In this document: positions 1-10,387 of the stretch, one piece after another
How positions within the stretch are numbered: position 1 is the first letter of the stretch
Layout of the letters: every line of letters starts with the position of its first letter
Assembly: GCF_019599145.1 (NCBI RefSeq)
Contig: NZ_CP080647.1
Location: forward strand, 3,348,001 to 3,412,000
DNA from: Streptomyces akebiae
Lineage (GTDB): Bacteria > Actinomycetota > Actinomycetes > Streptomycetales > Streptomycetaceae
Length of the DNA stretch: 64,000 nucleotides
Direction: 5' to 3'
Program-made: the position numbers and the translations under genes
Notes under the pieces: generated by a model
The model's input: the letters and a program-made list of their open reading frames with translations, nothing else
Database searches by the model: none
Told to the model about the DNA's origin: nothing

Positions 1-2
1 CC

Positions 3-1073
3 TCCCCCGCCCCCGCCCTGGGCGACCCCATCACTCCCTGCGACCCCACCCCCGCCCAGCACGCCGCCCACCACCCGCCCCGGCTCCTCGCGCTTCTGCC
101 CGGCAGGGTCCGGGCACTGCTGCCCGCCCGGACGGCCGCCAACGGCCGACGGTTGCGGCTCTCTCTCACACTGTTGCCGTTGGTGCTGCTCGGCGTCTGG
201 GCGGCGGTCGACTGGCGCACCGTGCACGGCGGGGCGGTACGGCTCGCCTCGGCCGATCCGCGGTGGCTGCTGGCCGGGGTGTTCTTCACCGCCCTGTGCT
301 CGGTGGCCTCCGCGTGCGTACGGCAGGGTGCGGTGCCGGAACGGCTGCCACCGGGCCAGTTGCTGGCGACGCAGTTCGCGGCCGGGGCGGCGGGTCACGC
401 CCTGCCGGGCAACATCGGGGCCCACGCCGTCGTCCTGCGCTTCCTGCGGCGCCGGGGCATCCCGCTCGCCCGGGCCACGTCCTCGCTCGCCCTGTACTCG
501 GCGGTCAAACCCGTGGCCAAGACCCTGGTGATCGTCGCCTTCGTCGTCGCCTTTCCGGGCACGCTCCGCCTGACCGAACTGCTCCCGAAGGGCGAGACGC
601 TCGCCCTGGTCGGTGCGATCACCGGCGTCAGCCTCGCCGCCGTGGTCACGCTGATCACGACCGTACGACCGTTGCGGCGTCCGCTGATCGGAGGGCTGCG
701 TTCCGCCCTCACCGACACCCGGATCGTGCACAGCCGACCCGTCCGCGCGCTCGCCCTGTGGGGCGGGGCCGCCGCCTTCCCGCTGTGCCAGGGGGCCGTG
801 GTCGCCTCGGTCGGCTCCTCGCTCGGGCTGCCGCTGTCCTGGCCGCAGATGCTCTTCGCGTACCTCGTCGCCAGTACGGCCGCCGGTGCCGTGCCCGCGC
901 CGGGTGGCCTCGGCCCGATGGACGCGGCGCTCGTCTTCACGCTGGTCGCCTTCGGCGCGCCGGCGACCCTCGCCACCACCACGGTCATCGGCTACCGCGT
1001 GCTCACCGTCTGGCTCCCCCTCCTCCCCGGCACGCTCGTCCTCTCGGCACTGGTGCGGGCGAAGGTGCTCTGA
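3..1073 (+). CDS. Integral membrane protein, lysylphosphatidylglycerol synthase transmembrane-like (5' partial)
   Basis: The frame is open from the window edge, and the codons before the TTG at 153 contain no ATG or GTG, so the true start probably lies outside the window. The visible part is a Pro-rich then Arg-rich stretch followed by about seven or eight hydrophobic segments, with a G-A-V-P-A-P-G-G-L-G-P-M-D motif near the C-terminus. That motif is typical of the flippase-like UPF0104/MprF transmembrane family. These proteins are membrane-bound and many act on lipids, but no catalytic domain is seen here and the substrate cannot be read. The TTG at 153 is a possible alternative start giving 306 aa. 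It is the only gene before the ketosynthase, and the 242-nt gap argues against a tight operon. Confidence 0.75.
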   Translation, partial: SPAPALGDPITPCDPTPAQHAAHHPPRLLALLPGRVRALLPARTAANGRRLRLSLTLLPLVLLGVWAAVDWRTVHGGAVRLASADPRWLLAGVFFTALCSVASACVRQGAVPERLPPGQLLATQFAAGAAGHALPGNIGAHAVVLRFLRRRGIPLARATSSLALYSAVKPVAKTLVIVAFVVAFPGTLRLTELLPKGETLALVGAITGVSLAAVVTLITTVRPLRRPLIGGLRSALTDTRIVHSRPVRALALWGGAAAFPLCQGAVVASVGSSLGLPLSWPQMLFAYLVASTAAGAVPAPGGLGPMDAALVFTLVAFGAPATLATTTVIGYRVLTVWLPLLPGTLVLSALVRAKVL

Positions 1074-1083
1074 GGGGACAGCG

Positions 1084-1154
1084 CTGCGAGCGGACGGCAC
1101 TGCGAGCGGACGGCGCACTCGGGGCACGGTGATCTGAGGACACGGTGATCTGAG
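1084..1154. repeat. Two pairs of short direct repeats, period 16
   Basis: A 15-nt word beginning ctgcgagcgg occurs at 1084 and again at 1100. A 14-nt word, cacggtgatctgag, occurs at 1125 and 1141. Both pairs have a 16-nt period. They lie in the gap between the membrane protein and the ketosynthase, and no gene is seen in this gap. They may be slippage products or regulator sites. Confidence 0.6.
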
Positions 1155-1315
1155 CGGAGTTCGGCGCGCTCGGACGCCGGACAGGGGGCCGAGCGGGGCC
1201 GACGTACCGGGGTCCGACCGTGAGGACACCCTTGTGGGGTGCAGGAAGCAGTTGAAACGGGAACCATCTCTGGAACAGGAGGATCGGGCGGGGCTGGGCA
1301 GGTCGGGGAGGGCGT

Positions 1316-2584
1316 ATGTCGTACGCGGTGGGGCGTCGGGTGGTCGTCACGGGGCTGGGGGCCGTCACTCCGCTCGGGGTGGGCGTGGGTGAGCTGTGGC
1401 AGGGCCTGCTGGAAGGGCGTTGCGGGATAAGGGAACTGGACGGGGAGGAGTTCGCCGAGTTACCCGTGCGGGTCGCGGGGACGGTGCCGGTGGACCCCGC
1501 CGAGCTGATCCCCCGGCCCCGGGCCCGGCGCATGAACCGGGCCGCGCGGTTCGCCGTACTGGCGGCGCGGGAGGCGTGGCGGGACGGCGGCTTCCATCCC
1601 GGCGGTACGGCGCGGAGCGGGCTCGACGCGGGGCGGGTCGGGGTGTCCGCCGGGGCGATCCTCGGTGACGCGTCGGTGCTCGTGGCCGGCGACCGGCAGT
1701 TGCGGGAGCGGGGGGCGCGCGGTGTCTCCCCGCTCACGACCCCGATGTGTGTGCCCTCGCAGGCGGCGTCGCAGATCTCGCTGGACCTCGGTATCACCGG
1801 GGAGGCGCGGACCGTCACCAGTGCGTGCGCCTCCGGTACCGAGGCGATCGGACAGGCGGTCGACCGGATCCGGTACGGGCGGGTGGACGTGGCGCTCGCG
1901 GGCGGGGCCGAGGCGGTGGTGACACCGGCGATCATGGCGTCCTTCGCGGCGATGCGGGCGCTGTCGCGGCACGGGCTGAACGGTGGTGGGGCGAGCCCGT
2001 CCCGGCCGTTCGCGAAGGACCGGGACGGGTTCGTGAACGGCGAGGGGGCCGGGTTCCTGCTGCTGGAGGCGGAGGACCATGCCCGGGCGCGTGGGGCCCG
2101 GATCTACTGCGAGGCCGCGGGGTGGGGGCTGTCCGCCGACGCGCATCACATGGCGGCGCCCGATCCGTCGGGCTCGGGGGTGGCGCTCGCGCTGCGGCGG
2201 GCGCTGGAGGACGCGGCGGCGGTGCCCTCGGACGTGGTCCACGTCAACGCGCACGCCACCGCCACGATCGACGGTGACCTCGCGGAGGCGAACGCGCTGG
2301 CGGCGGTGCTGTCGGGGCGCCGGGTGCCGGTGACGGCACTCAAGGGGCACCTCGGGCACCTTCAGGGGGCCGCCGGGGCGGTGGAGGCCCTCGCCACCGC
2401 GCTCACGCTCCACCACGGGCTCATCCCGCCGACCATCGGCTGCGCCGACCAGGACCACGCCATCACCCTCGACCTCGTCACCACCGCCCCGCGCGCCCTC
2501 CCGGCCGACGGCGACCTCGCCCTCACGAACTCCTTCGGCTTCGGCGGCCACAACGCGGTCCTGGCCCTGCGCCGCACCGCCTAG
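1316..2584 (+). CDS. Beta-ketoacyl-ACP synthase, KAS II/FabF type, with a TTA codon
   Basis: A 422-aa thiolase-fold condensing enzyme that would join an acyl thioester to a malonyl-ACP unit in the cytoplasm. The active-site Cys171 lies in S-A-C-A-S-G. The two histidines are His313 (N-A-H-A-T, where family members usually have N-A-H-G-T) and His348 (G-H-L-Q-G-A-A-G), so the Cys-His-His triad is intact. The length is normal for FabF. The ATG at 1316 follows a GGGGAGGG stretch. Leu49 is encoded by TTA at 1460-1462, which in Streptomyces makes translation depend on the bldA tRNA and is very rare in housekeeping fatty-acid genes. There is no ACP, ketoreductase or chain-length factor nearby, so it is not part of a visible FAS or PKS cluster. 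A role in a developmentally timed lipid or metabolite is inference. Confidence 0.9.
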   Translation: MSYAVGRRVVVTGLGAVTPLGVGVGELWQGLLEGRCGIRELDGEEFAELPVRVAGTVPVDPAELIPRPRARRMNRAARFAVLAAREAWRDGGFHPGGTARSGLDAGRVGVSAGAILGDASVLVAGDRQLRERGARGVSPLTTPMCVPSQAASQISLDLGITGEARTVTSACASGTEAIGQAVDRIRYGRVDVALAGGAEAVVTPAIMASFAAMRALSRHGLNGGGASPSRPFAKDRDGFVNGEGAGFLLLEAEDHARARGARIYCEAAGWGLSADAHHMAAPDPSGSGVALALRRALEDAAAVPSDVVHVNAHATATIDGDLAEANALAAVLSGRRVPVTALKGHLGHLQGAAGAVEALATALTLHHGLIPPTIGCADQDHAITLDLVTTAPRALPADGDLALTNSFGFGGHNAVLALRRTA

Positions 2585-2632
2585 ACCTGTGGTCACATTC
2601 CCGTCTGCCCTGCGAACGGCGCGGGAGGGCGG

Positions 2633-3724
2633 TCAGGCCGAGCGCTTGCGGGCGGCGGTCTTCTTCGCCGCGGTCTTCTTCGCGGGGGTCTTCTTCGCGG
2701 GGGTCTTCGCCGTCGATGACTTCGTCGAGGCCGTGGATTTCGTGTTCGTGGTCGCCGATTTCGGGGTCGCCGTCTTTCTGGGGGCCTGCTTCTTCGTGGC
2801 CGCCTTCTTCGTCTGCTGTGTGGATGTGGAGGTCGACTTCTTGGGGGCGGCGGCCGTCTTCCCGGTGGACGCGGTGGACTTCTTGCCGGAGGCCTGTTTG
2901 GGGGTGGGCCGGGACGCGAGGTGGGTCACGTCGGCGCCTGCCTCCTCGCCCCGGGACTCCTTGGCCTCACGCACGCTCTTCTCCAGTGCGGCCATGAGGT
3001 CGAGAACCTTGCCCTCCGCGGCCGGGACCGGAGCGCTCGGCGGCTCCTCGCCGGAGGCCTTCGCCGCGATCAACTCCTCGACCGCCTCGCGGTAGTCGTC
3101 GTGGAGGGATTCCAGGTCGACCTCTCCGAGCGTGTCCATGAGGGCGTCCGCGAGGTCGAGTTCCTTGTCGCGGACGGTGACACCCGCGTCGGGGGCGACC
3201 CCCTCGGTCGTACGGATCTCGTCGGGCCAGAGCAGAGCGTGCATGGCCAGGACGTCGTCCACCACCCGGAGCATCCCCAAACGTTCGCGCCCACGGAGCG
3301 CGAACTTGCAGATGGCGACCTTTCCGCTGCGCTTGAGCGCCTCGCGGAGGAGGGTGTACGGCTTGGCGGCGGGGACTCCGTTCGCCGCGAGGTAGTACGC
3401 GGCGTCCACCTGGAGCGGGTCGACCTGCTCCGCCGGCACGAAGCCCTCGATCTCGATCGTCTTGGCCGTGGGGATGGGCAGCGACGCGAGGTCCTCGTCG
3501 GTGATCGGGATCATCGTGCCGTCCGCGTCCTCGTACGCCTTGCCGATCTCCCCCTGCGTCACCTCGCGGTCCTCCAGCTCGCAGACCTTGCGGTAACGGA
3601 TGCGGCCGCCGTCCTCCAGGTGGACCTGGCGGAAGGAGACGGAGTGGCTCTCGGTCGCGTTCACCAGCTTGATCGGGATGCTGACCAGGCCGAAGGAGAT
3701 GGCGCCGTTCCAGATGGATCGCAC
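2633..3724 (-). CDS. ku: Non-homologous end-joining protein Ku
   Basis: Bacterial Ku forms a homodimeric ring on DNA ends and recruits LigD. The N-terminus reads R-S-I-W-N-G-A-I-S-F-G-L-V, the classic opening of the family, followed by the Ku core to about residue 255. A Lys/Ala/Thr-rich, histone-H1-like tail of roughly 90 residues ends in repeated K-K-T-A/P motifs. Such basic tails are known in actinobacterial Ku and increase DNA binding. I place the start at the GTG at 3724, just before R-S-I-W, with an AAAGG about 12 nt upstream. A start up to 30 codons earlier is open but poorly conserved in character. It is divergent from the VOC gene and 3.4 kb from a LigD-type polymerase, forming an NHEJ neighbourhood. 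Confidence 0.95.
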   Translation of the reverse strand: MRSIWNGAISFGLVSIPIKLVNATESHSVSFRQVHLEDGGRIRYRKVCELEDREVTQGEIGKAYEDADGTMIPITDEDLASLPIPTAKTIEIEGFVPAEQVDPLQVDAAYYLAANGVPAAKPYTLLREALKRSGKVAICKFALRGRERLGMLRVVDDVLAMHALLWPDEIRTTEGVAPDAGVTVRDKELDLADALMDTLGEVDLESLHDDYREAVEELIAAKASGEEPPSAPVPAAEGKVLDLMAALEKSVREAKESRGEEAGADVTHLASRPTPKQASGKKSTASTGKTAAAPKKSTSTSTQQTKKAATKKQAPRKTATPKSATTNTKSTASTKSSTAKTPAKKTPAKKTAAKKTAARKRSA

Positions 3725-3921
3725 GGGCAGCACGCACCTTTCGGGTCCCTGCTTCCGGTTTGTCCACACCGTAACGCCGACCCGCCGCCCTTGCTCGTCG
3801 GCCGCCGGGCACACCCCTGGACGTCCCGGCCCGGCTCACCACCGGCCGGGCCGGGCCCCGCCACCGGACCGGTCAGGATTCGAGAAGCGCGGCCGGGTGG
3901 GGCGCCCCTAGCGTGAGGGCC

Positions 3922-4329
3922 ATGAACCTCACCATCAACGCGAGCTTCCTCCCGCACGACGATCCGGACGCCTCCCTCGCCTTCTACCGCGACGTCCTCG
4001 GCTTCGAGGTGCGCGACGACAGCGGATACGACGGCATGCGCTGGATCACGGTCGGACCGGCCGGTCAGCCCGACACGTCCATCGTCCTGGAGCCCCCGGC
4101 GGTCGACCCGTCCGTCGACGAGGGCGAGCGGCGCATGATCGTCGAGATGATGGCGAAGGGGACGTACGCGCGTGTCCTCCTCGCCACCACCGACCTCGAC
4201 GGCGCCTTCGAGCGGCTGGAGGCGGGCGGGGCCGAGGTCGTCCAGGAGCCGACGAAGCAGCCGTACGGCGTCCGCGACTTCGCCGTCCGTGATCCGGCGG
4301 GCAACCTGATCCGCGTCCAGGAGGTCTGA
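3922..4329 (+). CDS. VOC-superfamily (glyoxalase/bleomycin-resistance-like) protein
   Basis: A 135-aa protein with two beta-alpha-beta-beta-beta halves. The N-terminal half has the D-x-x-x-S-L-A-F-Y-R-D-V-L-G-F-E pattern. The C-terminal half has the typical Y-G-V-R-D-F-A-V-R-D-P-A-G-N-L-I-R-V-Q-E ending, in which the final Glu is a usual metal ligand. The ATG at 3922 follows GAGGG, and an in-frame GTG at 3913 is less likely. Family members are metal enzymes or drug-binding proteins, and the substrate cannot be inferred. It lies between ku and a UvrA paralogue, which would fit a resistance role, but that is speculation. Confidence 0.85.
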   Translation: MNLTINASFLPHDDPDASLAFYRDVLGFEVRDDSGYDGMRWITVGPAGQPDTSIVLEPPAVDPSVDEGERRMIVEMMAKGTYARVLLATTDLDGAFERLEAGGAEVVQEPTKQPYGVRDFAVRDPAGNLIRVQEV

Positions 4330-4359
4330 GATCCGGGGGCCGCCGTCATCGTGCGATGC

Positions 4360-4391
4360 GAAGAGGACCGTCGTAGAAGAGGACCGTCGTA
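4360..4391. repeat. Perfect 16-nt tandem duplication
   Basis: The 16-mer gaagaggaccgtcgta is repeated head to tail at 4360-4375 and 4376-4391 in the 276-nt leader of the UvrA-like gene. A second short duplication (cggacgggcgacg) lies at 4532 and 4546. No promoter could be assigned with confidence. Confidence 0.7.
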
Positions 4392-4605
4392 GTCGTACGA
4401 AGACGAACAGCGGACGCGCGGCACACCCGGAGCAGAGGCGCGGCGGCCCGCAGCGGACCCGCGGAACACACCCGGCGGGCGCACCCTCCCACGTACGGTA
4501 CGCAGCGGACCTGTTCCCAGCGGATCGGAAGCGGACGGGCGACGTCGGACGGGCGACGCCGGCGGGGAGCGTGGGACGCGGCCCCGCCCGACAGATGGAG
4601 GAACG

Positions 4606-7005
<2,400 letters not shown>

Positions 7006-7091
7006 GCGCGGACGGGGGAGGGCGGGGACCACTCGGAGGCTTCCGGGTACACCCCGTCTCCCTCCACCGTTTGCCCCTTTCGTCACCGAAT

Positions 7092-7112
7092 CATGGGATT
7101 CTGGCTCCCATG
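7092..7112. promoter_or_regulatory. Inverted repeat across the LigD-polymerase start codon
   Basis: Perfect 7-bp arms, catggga (7092-7098) and tcccatg (7106-7112), flank a 7-nt spacer. The right arm contains the ATG. There is no clear Shine-Dalgarno, so this could be an operator or an RNA hairpin that hides the start. Short palindromes do occur by chance. Confidence 0.35.
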
Positions 7113-7991
7113 ACACCGATCACCGAGGTGGAGGGCCACAGGGTCGCCCTCTCCAACCTGGAGAAGGTCCTCCACCCGGCGACGGGCTTCACCAAGGGCG
7201 AGCTGCTGCACTACTACGCCACGACGGCGGACGCCCTGCTGCCGCACCTGCGCGACCGCCCGGTCTCCTTCCTCCGCTACCCGGACGGGCCGGGCGGCCA
7301 GGTCTTCTTCACCAAGAACGTGCCGCCGGGCACACCGGAGTGGGTCACCACCGCCGAGGTACGGCGGATGGAGGGGCCGGCCCGGATGGTGCTGGTCCAG
7401 GACCTGGCGAGCCTGATGTGGGCCTCGAACCTGGTCGTGGAGTACCACACACCGCAGTGGACCGTCCGCACCTCCGACGAGGCCGACCGGCTGGTGTTCG
7501 ACCTGGACCCCGGGTCGCCCGCGACGGTCGTCGAGTGCTGCGAGGTCGCCTGCTGGCTGCGGGAGCGGCTCGCGGCGGACGGGATCGAGGCGTACGCGAA
7601 GACGTCCGGGTCGAAGGGGCTGCATCTGCTGGCGGCGGTGCGCGGGGCGTCCTCGGAGCGGGTGTCGGAGTACGCCAAGGAACTCGCCGTCGAGGCGGAG
7701 CGGGCGATGCCCCGCCGGGTCGTCCACCGGATGACCCGCAGTCTGCGCCCCGGCAAGGTCTTCGTCGACTGGAGCCAGAACGCCGCCCGCAAGACCACGG
7801 CCGCGCCGTACACCCTGCGGGCCCGCCCCGAGCCGACCGTCTCCGCGCCGGTGACCTGGACCGAGGTCGAGGAGTGCGGCGCCCCTGAGCGGCTGTCCTT
7901 CCGCGCCCCGGACATCGGCCCCCGGCTGCAGGACTACGGCGACCTGCTGGCCCCGCTCCTGGACCCGGAGGCCGCGCGACCACTGCCGTGA
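7110..7991 (+). CDS. LigD-type NHEJ polymerase/primase domain protein
   Basis: A 293-aa stand-alone archaeo-eukaryotic primase fold, the polymerase domain of LigD, which fills gaps at broken ends held by Ku. The metal-binding D-L-D-P-G motif and the nucleotide-binding T-S-G-S-K-G-L-H motif are both present, as is the W-S-Q-N segment near the C-terminus. No ligase or phosphoesterase domain is attached, so those activities must be encoded elsewhere, as is common in Streptomyces. The start is the ATG at 7110 (M-T-P-I-T-E-V-E-G), and an open 13-codon extension upstream has no ribosome site. It is co-oriented with the UvrA paralogue and near ku. Confidence 0.92.
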   Translation: MTPITEVEGHRVALSNLEKVLHPATGFTKGELLHYYATTADALLPHLRDRPVSFLRYPDGPGGQVFFTKNVPPGTPEWVTTAEVRRMEGPARMVLVQDLASLMWASNLVVEYHTPQWTVRTSDEADRLVFDLDPGSPATVVECCEVACWLRERLAADGIEAYAKTSGSKGLHLLAAVRGASSERVSEYAKELAVEAERAMPRRVVHRMTRSLRPGKVFVDWSQNAARKTTAAPYTLRARPEPTVSAPVTWTEVEECGAPERLSFRAPDIGPRLQDYGDLLAPLLDPEAARPLP

Positions 7992-8029
7992 CGGCGGTAC
8001 CGCCGGTGTGGTCCAGGGCCAGTCAGGAC

Positions 8030-8833
8030 CTACACCCGTGTCCACGTCCGCCGGTCGCGGGCCATCGCGTGCAGGCCCTCCACGTCCGCCGGCTTCAGCA
8101 CCCCACCGGCGCGGGCGAGTTCCGACAGGTCCGTGTCGCGCAGGACGCGTACCTCCCGCAGGGGTGTGGTGACCACGACGGCGGAGGGTTCGGCGAGGGC
8201 GAGGACCGGACGGACCTCGGCGGTCAGGGCGTAGGAGGCGCGGTCGGCGTCGGCGCGCAGTCCGCGCAGGAGCGCGCGGGGCTCGTGCCGGCCCACGGCG
8301 ACCATGGGGTCGGTGACGACGACCCGCTGCCTGCGGGCGTGGACGGAGCGGACGCAGAACAGGCCCCCGGGGCCGACGACCAGGTGGTGGATGCGATCGC
8401 CGCCGGGCAGTGGCACGGAGTGCAGGGTGTGCCAGCCGGCGCCCTCCAGCCGGTCCAGGGCGTCACCGACCGTCCGCTCGGCGGCCAGGGCTCGGCGGCG
8501 CGGGTCGGGGCGCAGCCGGCGCGGCGGGCCGGGGGCGCGGTCGAGGGAGATCAGCAGGGCCTCGCCGGGCCGGTTGGGGGCAAGGTCGTCGTCCGGGGGG
8601 AGGCTCAGGCGGGCCAGTTCGGCGGGGGTCGGCACGGGCGGCGGCCCCACCGTGACCGGGCCGGTGACGAAGGGGCCGAGGACGGCCAGCACGTCCTCTC
8701 TCAGCTCCTCGCTGAGGAGGTTCACCCGGCCCGCCTCACGGTCGTACCAGGCGATGTTCCTCCCGTCGGTCCGGCACACGTACAGGCGCTGTCGTCCGTG
8801 ACGCCAGGTCGGTATGACGCGCAGTCGGTTCAT
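8030..8833 (-). CDS. NERD-domain-like protein with degenerate active site
   Basis: A 267-aa protein. Residues about 110-185 match the nuclease-related NERD pattern: a conserved A-E-R-T-V-G-D-A-L-x-x-L helix, then H-H-L-V-V-G-P-G-G-L-F-C-V-R-S. NERD domains normally read D-H-L-V-V-G-P-x-G-x-F-x-I-x-T-K, where the Asp and Lys are catalytic in the restriction-endonuclease fold. Here both are replaced (Asp by His, Lys by another residue), so nuclease activity is doubtful. The N-terminus (W-x-x-G-x-x-R-L-Y-V-C) and C-terminus are not recognised. It is convergent with the polymerase gene and divergent from the phosphatase gene. Binding rather than cutting nucleic acid is inference. Confidence 0.6.
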   Translation of the reverse strand: MNRLRVIPTWRHGRQRLYVCRTDGRNIAWYDREAGRVNLLSEELREDVLAVLGPFVTGPVTVGPPPVPTPAELARLSLPPDDDLAPNRPGEALLISLDRAPGPPRRLRPDPRRRALAAERTVGDALDRLEGAGWHTLHSVPLPGGDRIHHLVVGPGGLFCVRSVHARRQRVVVTDPMVAVGRHEPRALLRGLRADADRASYALTAEVRPVLALAEPSAVVVTTPLREVRVLRDTDLSELARAGGVLKPADVEGLHAMARDRRTWTRV

Positions 8834-8965
8834 GCACCATCACCCCACGACCATGGGAACAGGCGGGGTGCTCCATCGGCAAGAACCCGGCTACCTTTGA
8901 GGTGACGACCCGCCGTCAAGGGCCGGGGTCCGTCAGGAGGGCCCTGAGGCCTGGGGGAGGCGCCG

Positions 8966-9484
8966 TTGCGCACGCGCAAGCAACCCGATGTCCCGGCTCC
9001 GAGGGAACCGTGGAGCGAGATCGTGCCCGGGCTGTGGATGGGTGGGCACGAGTTCGCGGGGCCGACCGGTACCGGGGGCGTGGAATTCGCGGTCGTGCGC
9101 GACGAGTTCGATCTGGTGCTGACCCTGCTGCGGCTGCCGGGGCACGGCCCGGACGACGGTGTCGAGCACCATGTGTGGCCGATCCCGGACGGGCCGCTGG
9201 ACGGTACGCAGCTGGCGGGTGTGATGCGGCTGGCACAGGCGGCGTGCGACGCGCTGGAGGACGGCAGACGGGTCCTCGTGCGCTGCTACAGCGGGTACAA
9301 CCGCTCCGGTCTGGTCGTGGCGCACGCGCTGATCCGCGACGGGCACTCCGCCGAGGAGGCGATCCGGCTGATCCGCACCCGCCGTTCACCGTGGGCGCTG
9401 CACAACGAGCTGTTCGTGGAGTATCTGCACACGGGGCTGGCGACGGTCCGGCTGCTGGAGGAACTGGAGGAGCCCGCCGAGTAG
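8966..9484 (+). CDS. Dual-specificity/tyrosine-type protein phosphatase
   Basis: A 172-aa protein with the cysteine-phosphatase P-loop C-Y-S-G-Y-N-R (Cys107 to Arg113, CX5R) followed by S-G. A likely general acid is Asp75 in W-P-I-P-D. The W-S-E-I-V-P-G-L-W-M-G-G opening is typical of small dual-specificity phosphatases. The TTG start at 8966 is chosen because a strong GGGGGAGG lies 5-6 nt before it. It is cytoplasmic, with no membrane segment. The substrate is unknown and could be a phosphoprotein or a small phosphate ester. It is transcribed towards the lipoprotein/kinase pair, with a 123-nt gap. Confidence 0.85.
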   Translation: MRTRKQPDVPAPREPWSEIVPGLWMGGHEFAGPTGTGGVEFAVVRDEFDLVLTLLRLPGHGPDDGVEHHVWPIPDGPLDGTQLAGVMRLAQAACDALEDGRRVLVRCYSGYNRSGLVVAHALIRDGHSAEEAIRLIRTRRSPWALHNELFVEYLHTGLATVRLLEELEEPAE

Positions 9485-9607
9485 CGGGGCGTGCGCGACC
9501 GAGCCGTCACGAAGAAGCACTTCCGCACGAACTAGGGTGTACGGGATCACAGCGGCCTCCCCCACAGCCGCCCTCCCCGTACCCGTACCCCCAGGAGTCC
9601 CGGTCCC

Positions 9608-10387
9608 GTGTCCCCGAGCCGCCCCGCGCGCGCTGCCGTCGGCGCCTTCGCCGCCGTGGCCGCCGCCCTGCTGCTGGGCGGCTGCGGCGACTCCGGGGGC
9701 CTGGTGAGCGCGGGCGCGACACCCACCGCGAGCGGCCCGACCCGGCTGTGGCCCGGGGAACCGCCCGCCTCCTCTCCCGCCTACGACTACGGGGAGGCCG
9801 AGACGGAGGTGGTCAGGGGCATCAAGGCTCCCGGTGAGGACATCCACAAGGTGGACCCGCTGGCCGTCGTCCGCGCGGAGATCGCCGCGCATCCCGACGT
9901 GTACTCCGGGTCCGAGGCCCTCTACGGGGGAACGGCCGCGCGCATGGCCGACTGCGGCAAGGGTCGCGCCCGAGCCGCGTGCCCCGTCCTCAAGGCCTAC
10001 TACCGGGACCTCACCGGCGACGGGCGCGACGACATGGTGCTCGGCTTCCGGCTGCTGCCCGGCAACCAGACGGCGGTGCGGATGTACACGTTCCAGGCGG
10101 ACCGGCTGGTGCAGGTGCTGGCGAACGACGACGCCGTGCTCGCGGTCGAACTGGCCGGCCGTACCGTGATCATCCGTTCCCCCGCGGGTATCGTCGGCTA
10201 CGAGTACCGCACGCAGTGGACCTGGGACGAGGACCAGCTGGCGATGCTGCTCACGCGAGACGAGATCCTGCGCGTGGGCGCGGCGGCGAAGCCGTCCCGG
10301 TCCCCCGCGGCTCCGCCCTCCGTCTCCCCCTCCGTCTCCCCTTCGCCCGTCGCGCGCTCCGCCTCGTCGTCGGTGGGGCCGGGGTGA
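9608..10387 (+). CDS. Putative lipoprotein paired with a histidine kinase
   Basis: A 259-aa protein starting at a GTG. The signal peptide ends in the lipobox L-L-G-G-C with the lipidated Cys26. After it comes a Ser/Thr/Pro-rich linker, a folded domain with an L-T-G-D-G-R-D-D-M-V-L-G-F motif (a typical extracytoplasmic FG-GAP-like segment), and a Ser/Pro tail. It overlaps the next gene by 4 nt (GTGA), so the two are translationally coupled. Lipoproteins next to sensor kinases, such as CseA beside CseC, can tune the kinase from outside the membrane. That role is inferred here from position only. Confidence 0.8.
   Translation: MSPSRPARAAVGAFAAVAAALLLGGCGDSGGLVSAGATPTASGPTRLWPGEPPASSPAYDYGEAETEVVRGIKAPGEDIHKVDPLAVVRAEIAAHPDVYSGSEALYGGTAARMADCGKGRARAACPVLKAYYRDLTGDGRDDMVLGFRLLPGNQTAVRMYTFQADRLVQVLANDDAVLAVELAGRTVIIRSPAGIVGYEYRTQWTWDEDQLAMLLTRDEILRVGAAAKPSRSPAAPPSVSPSVSPSPVARSASSSVGPG

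Noticed and set aside
2589..3095. Plus-strand frame opposite the Ku tail
   Set aside because: It is the mirror of the Lys/Ala-rich Ku tail (Phe/Val-rich) and has no separate evidence.
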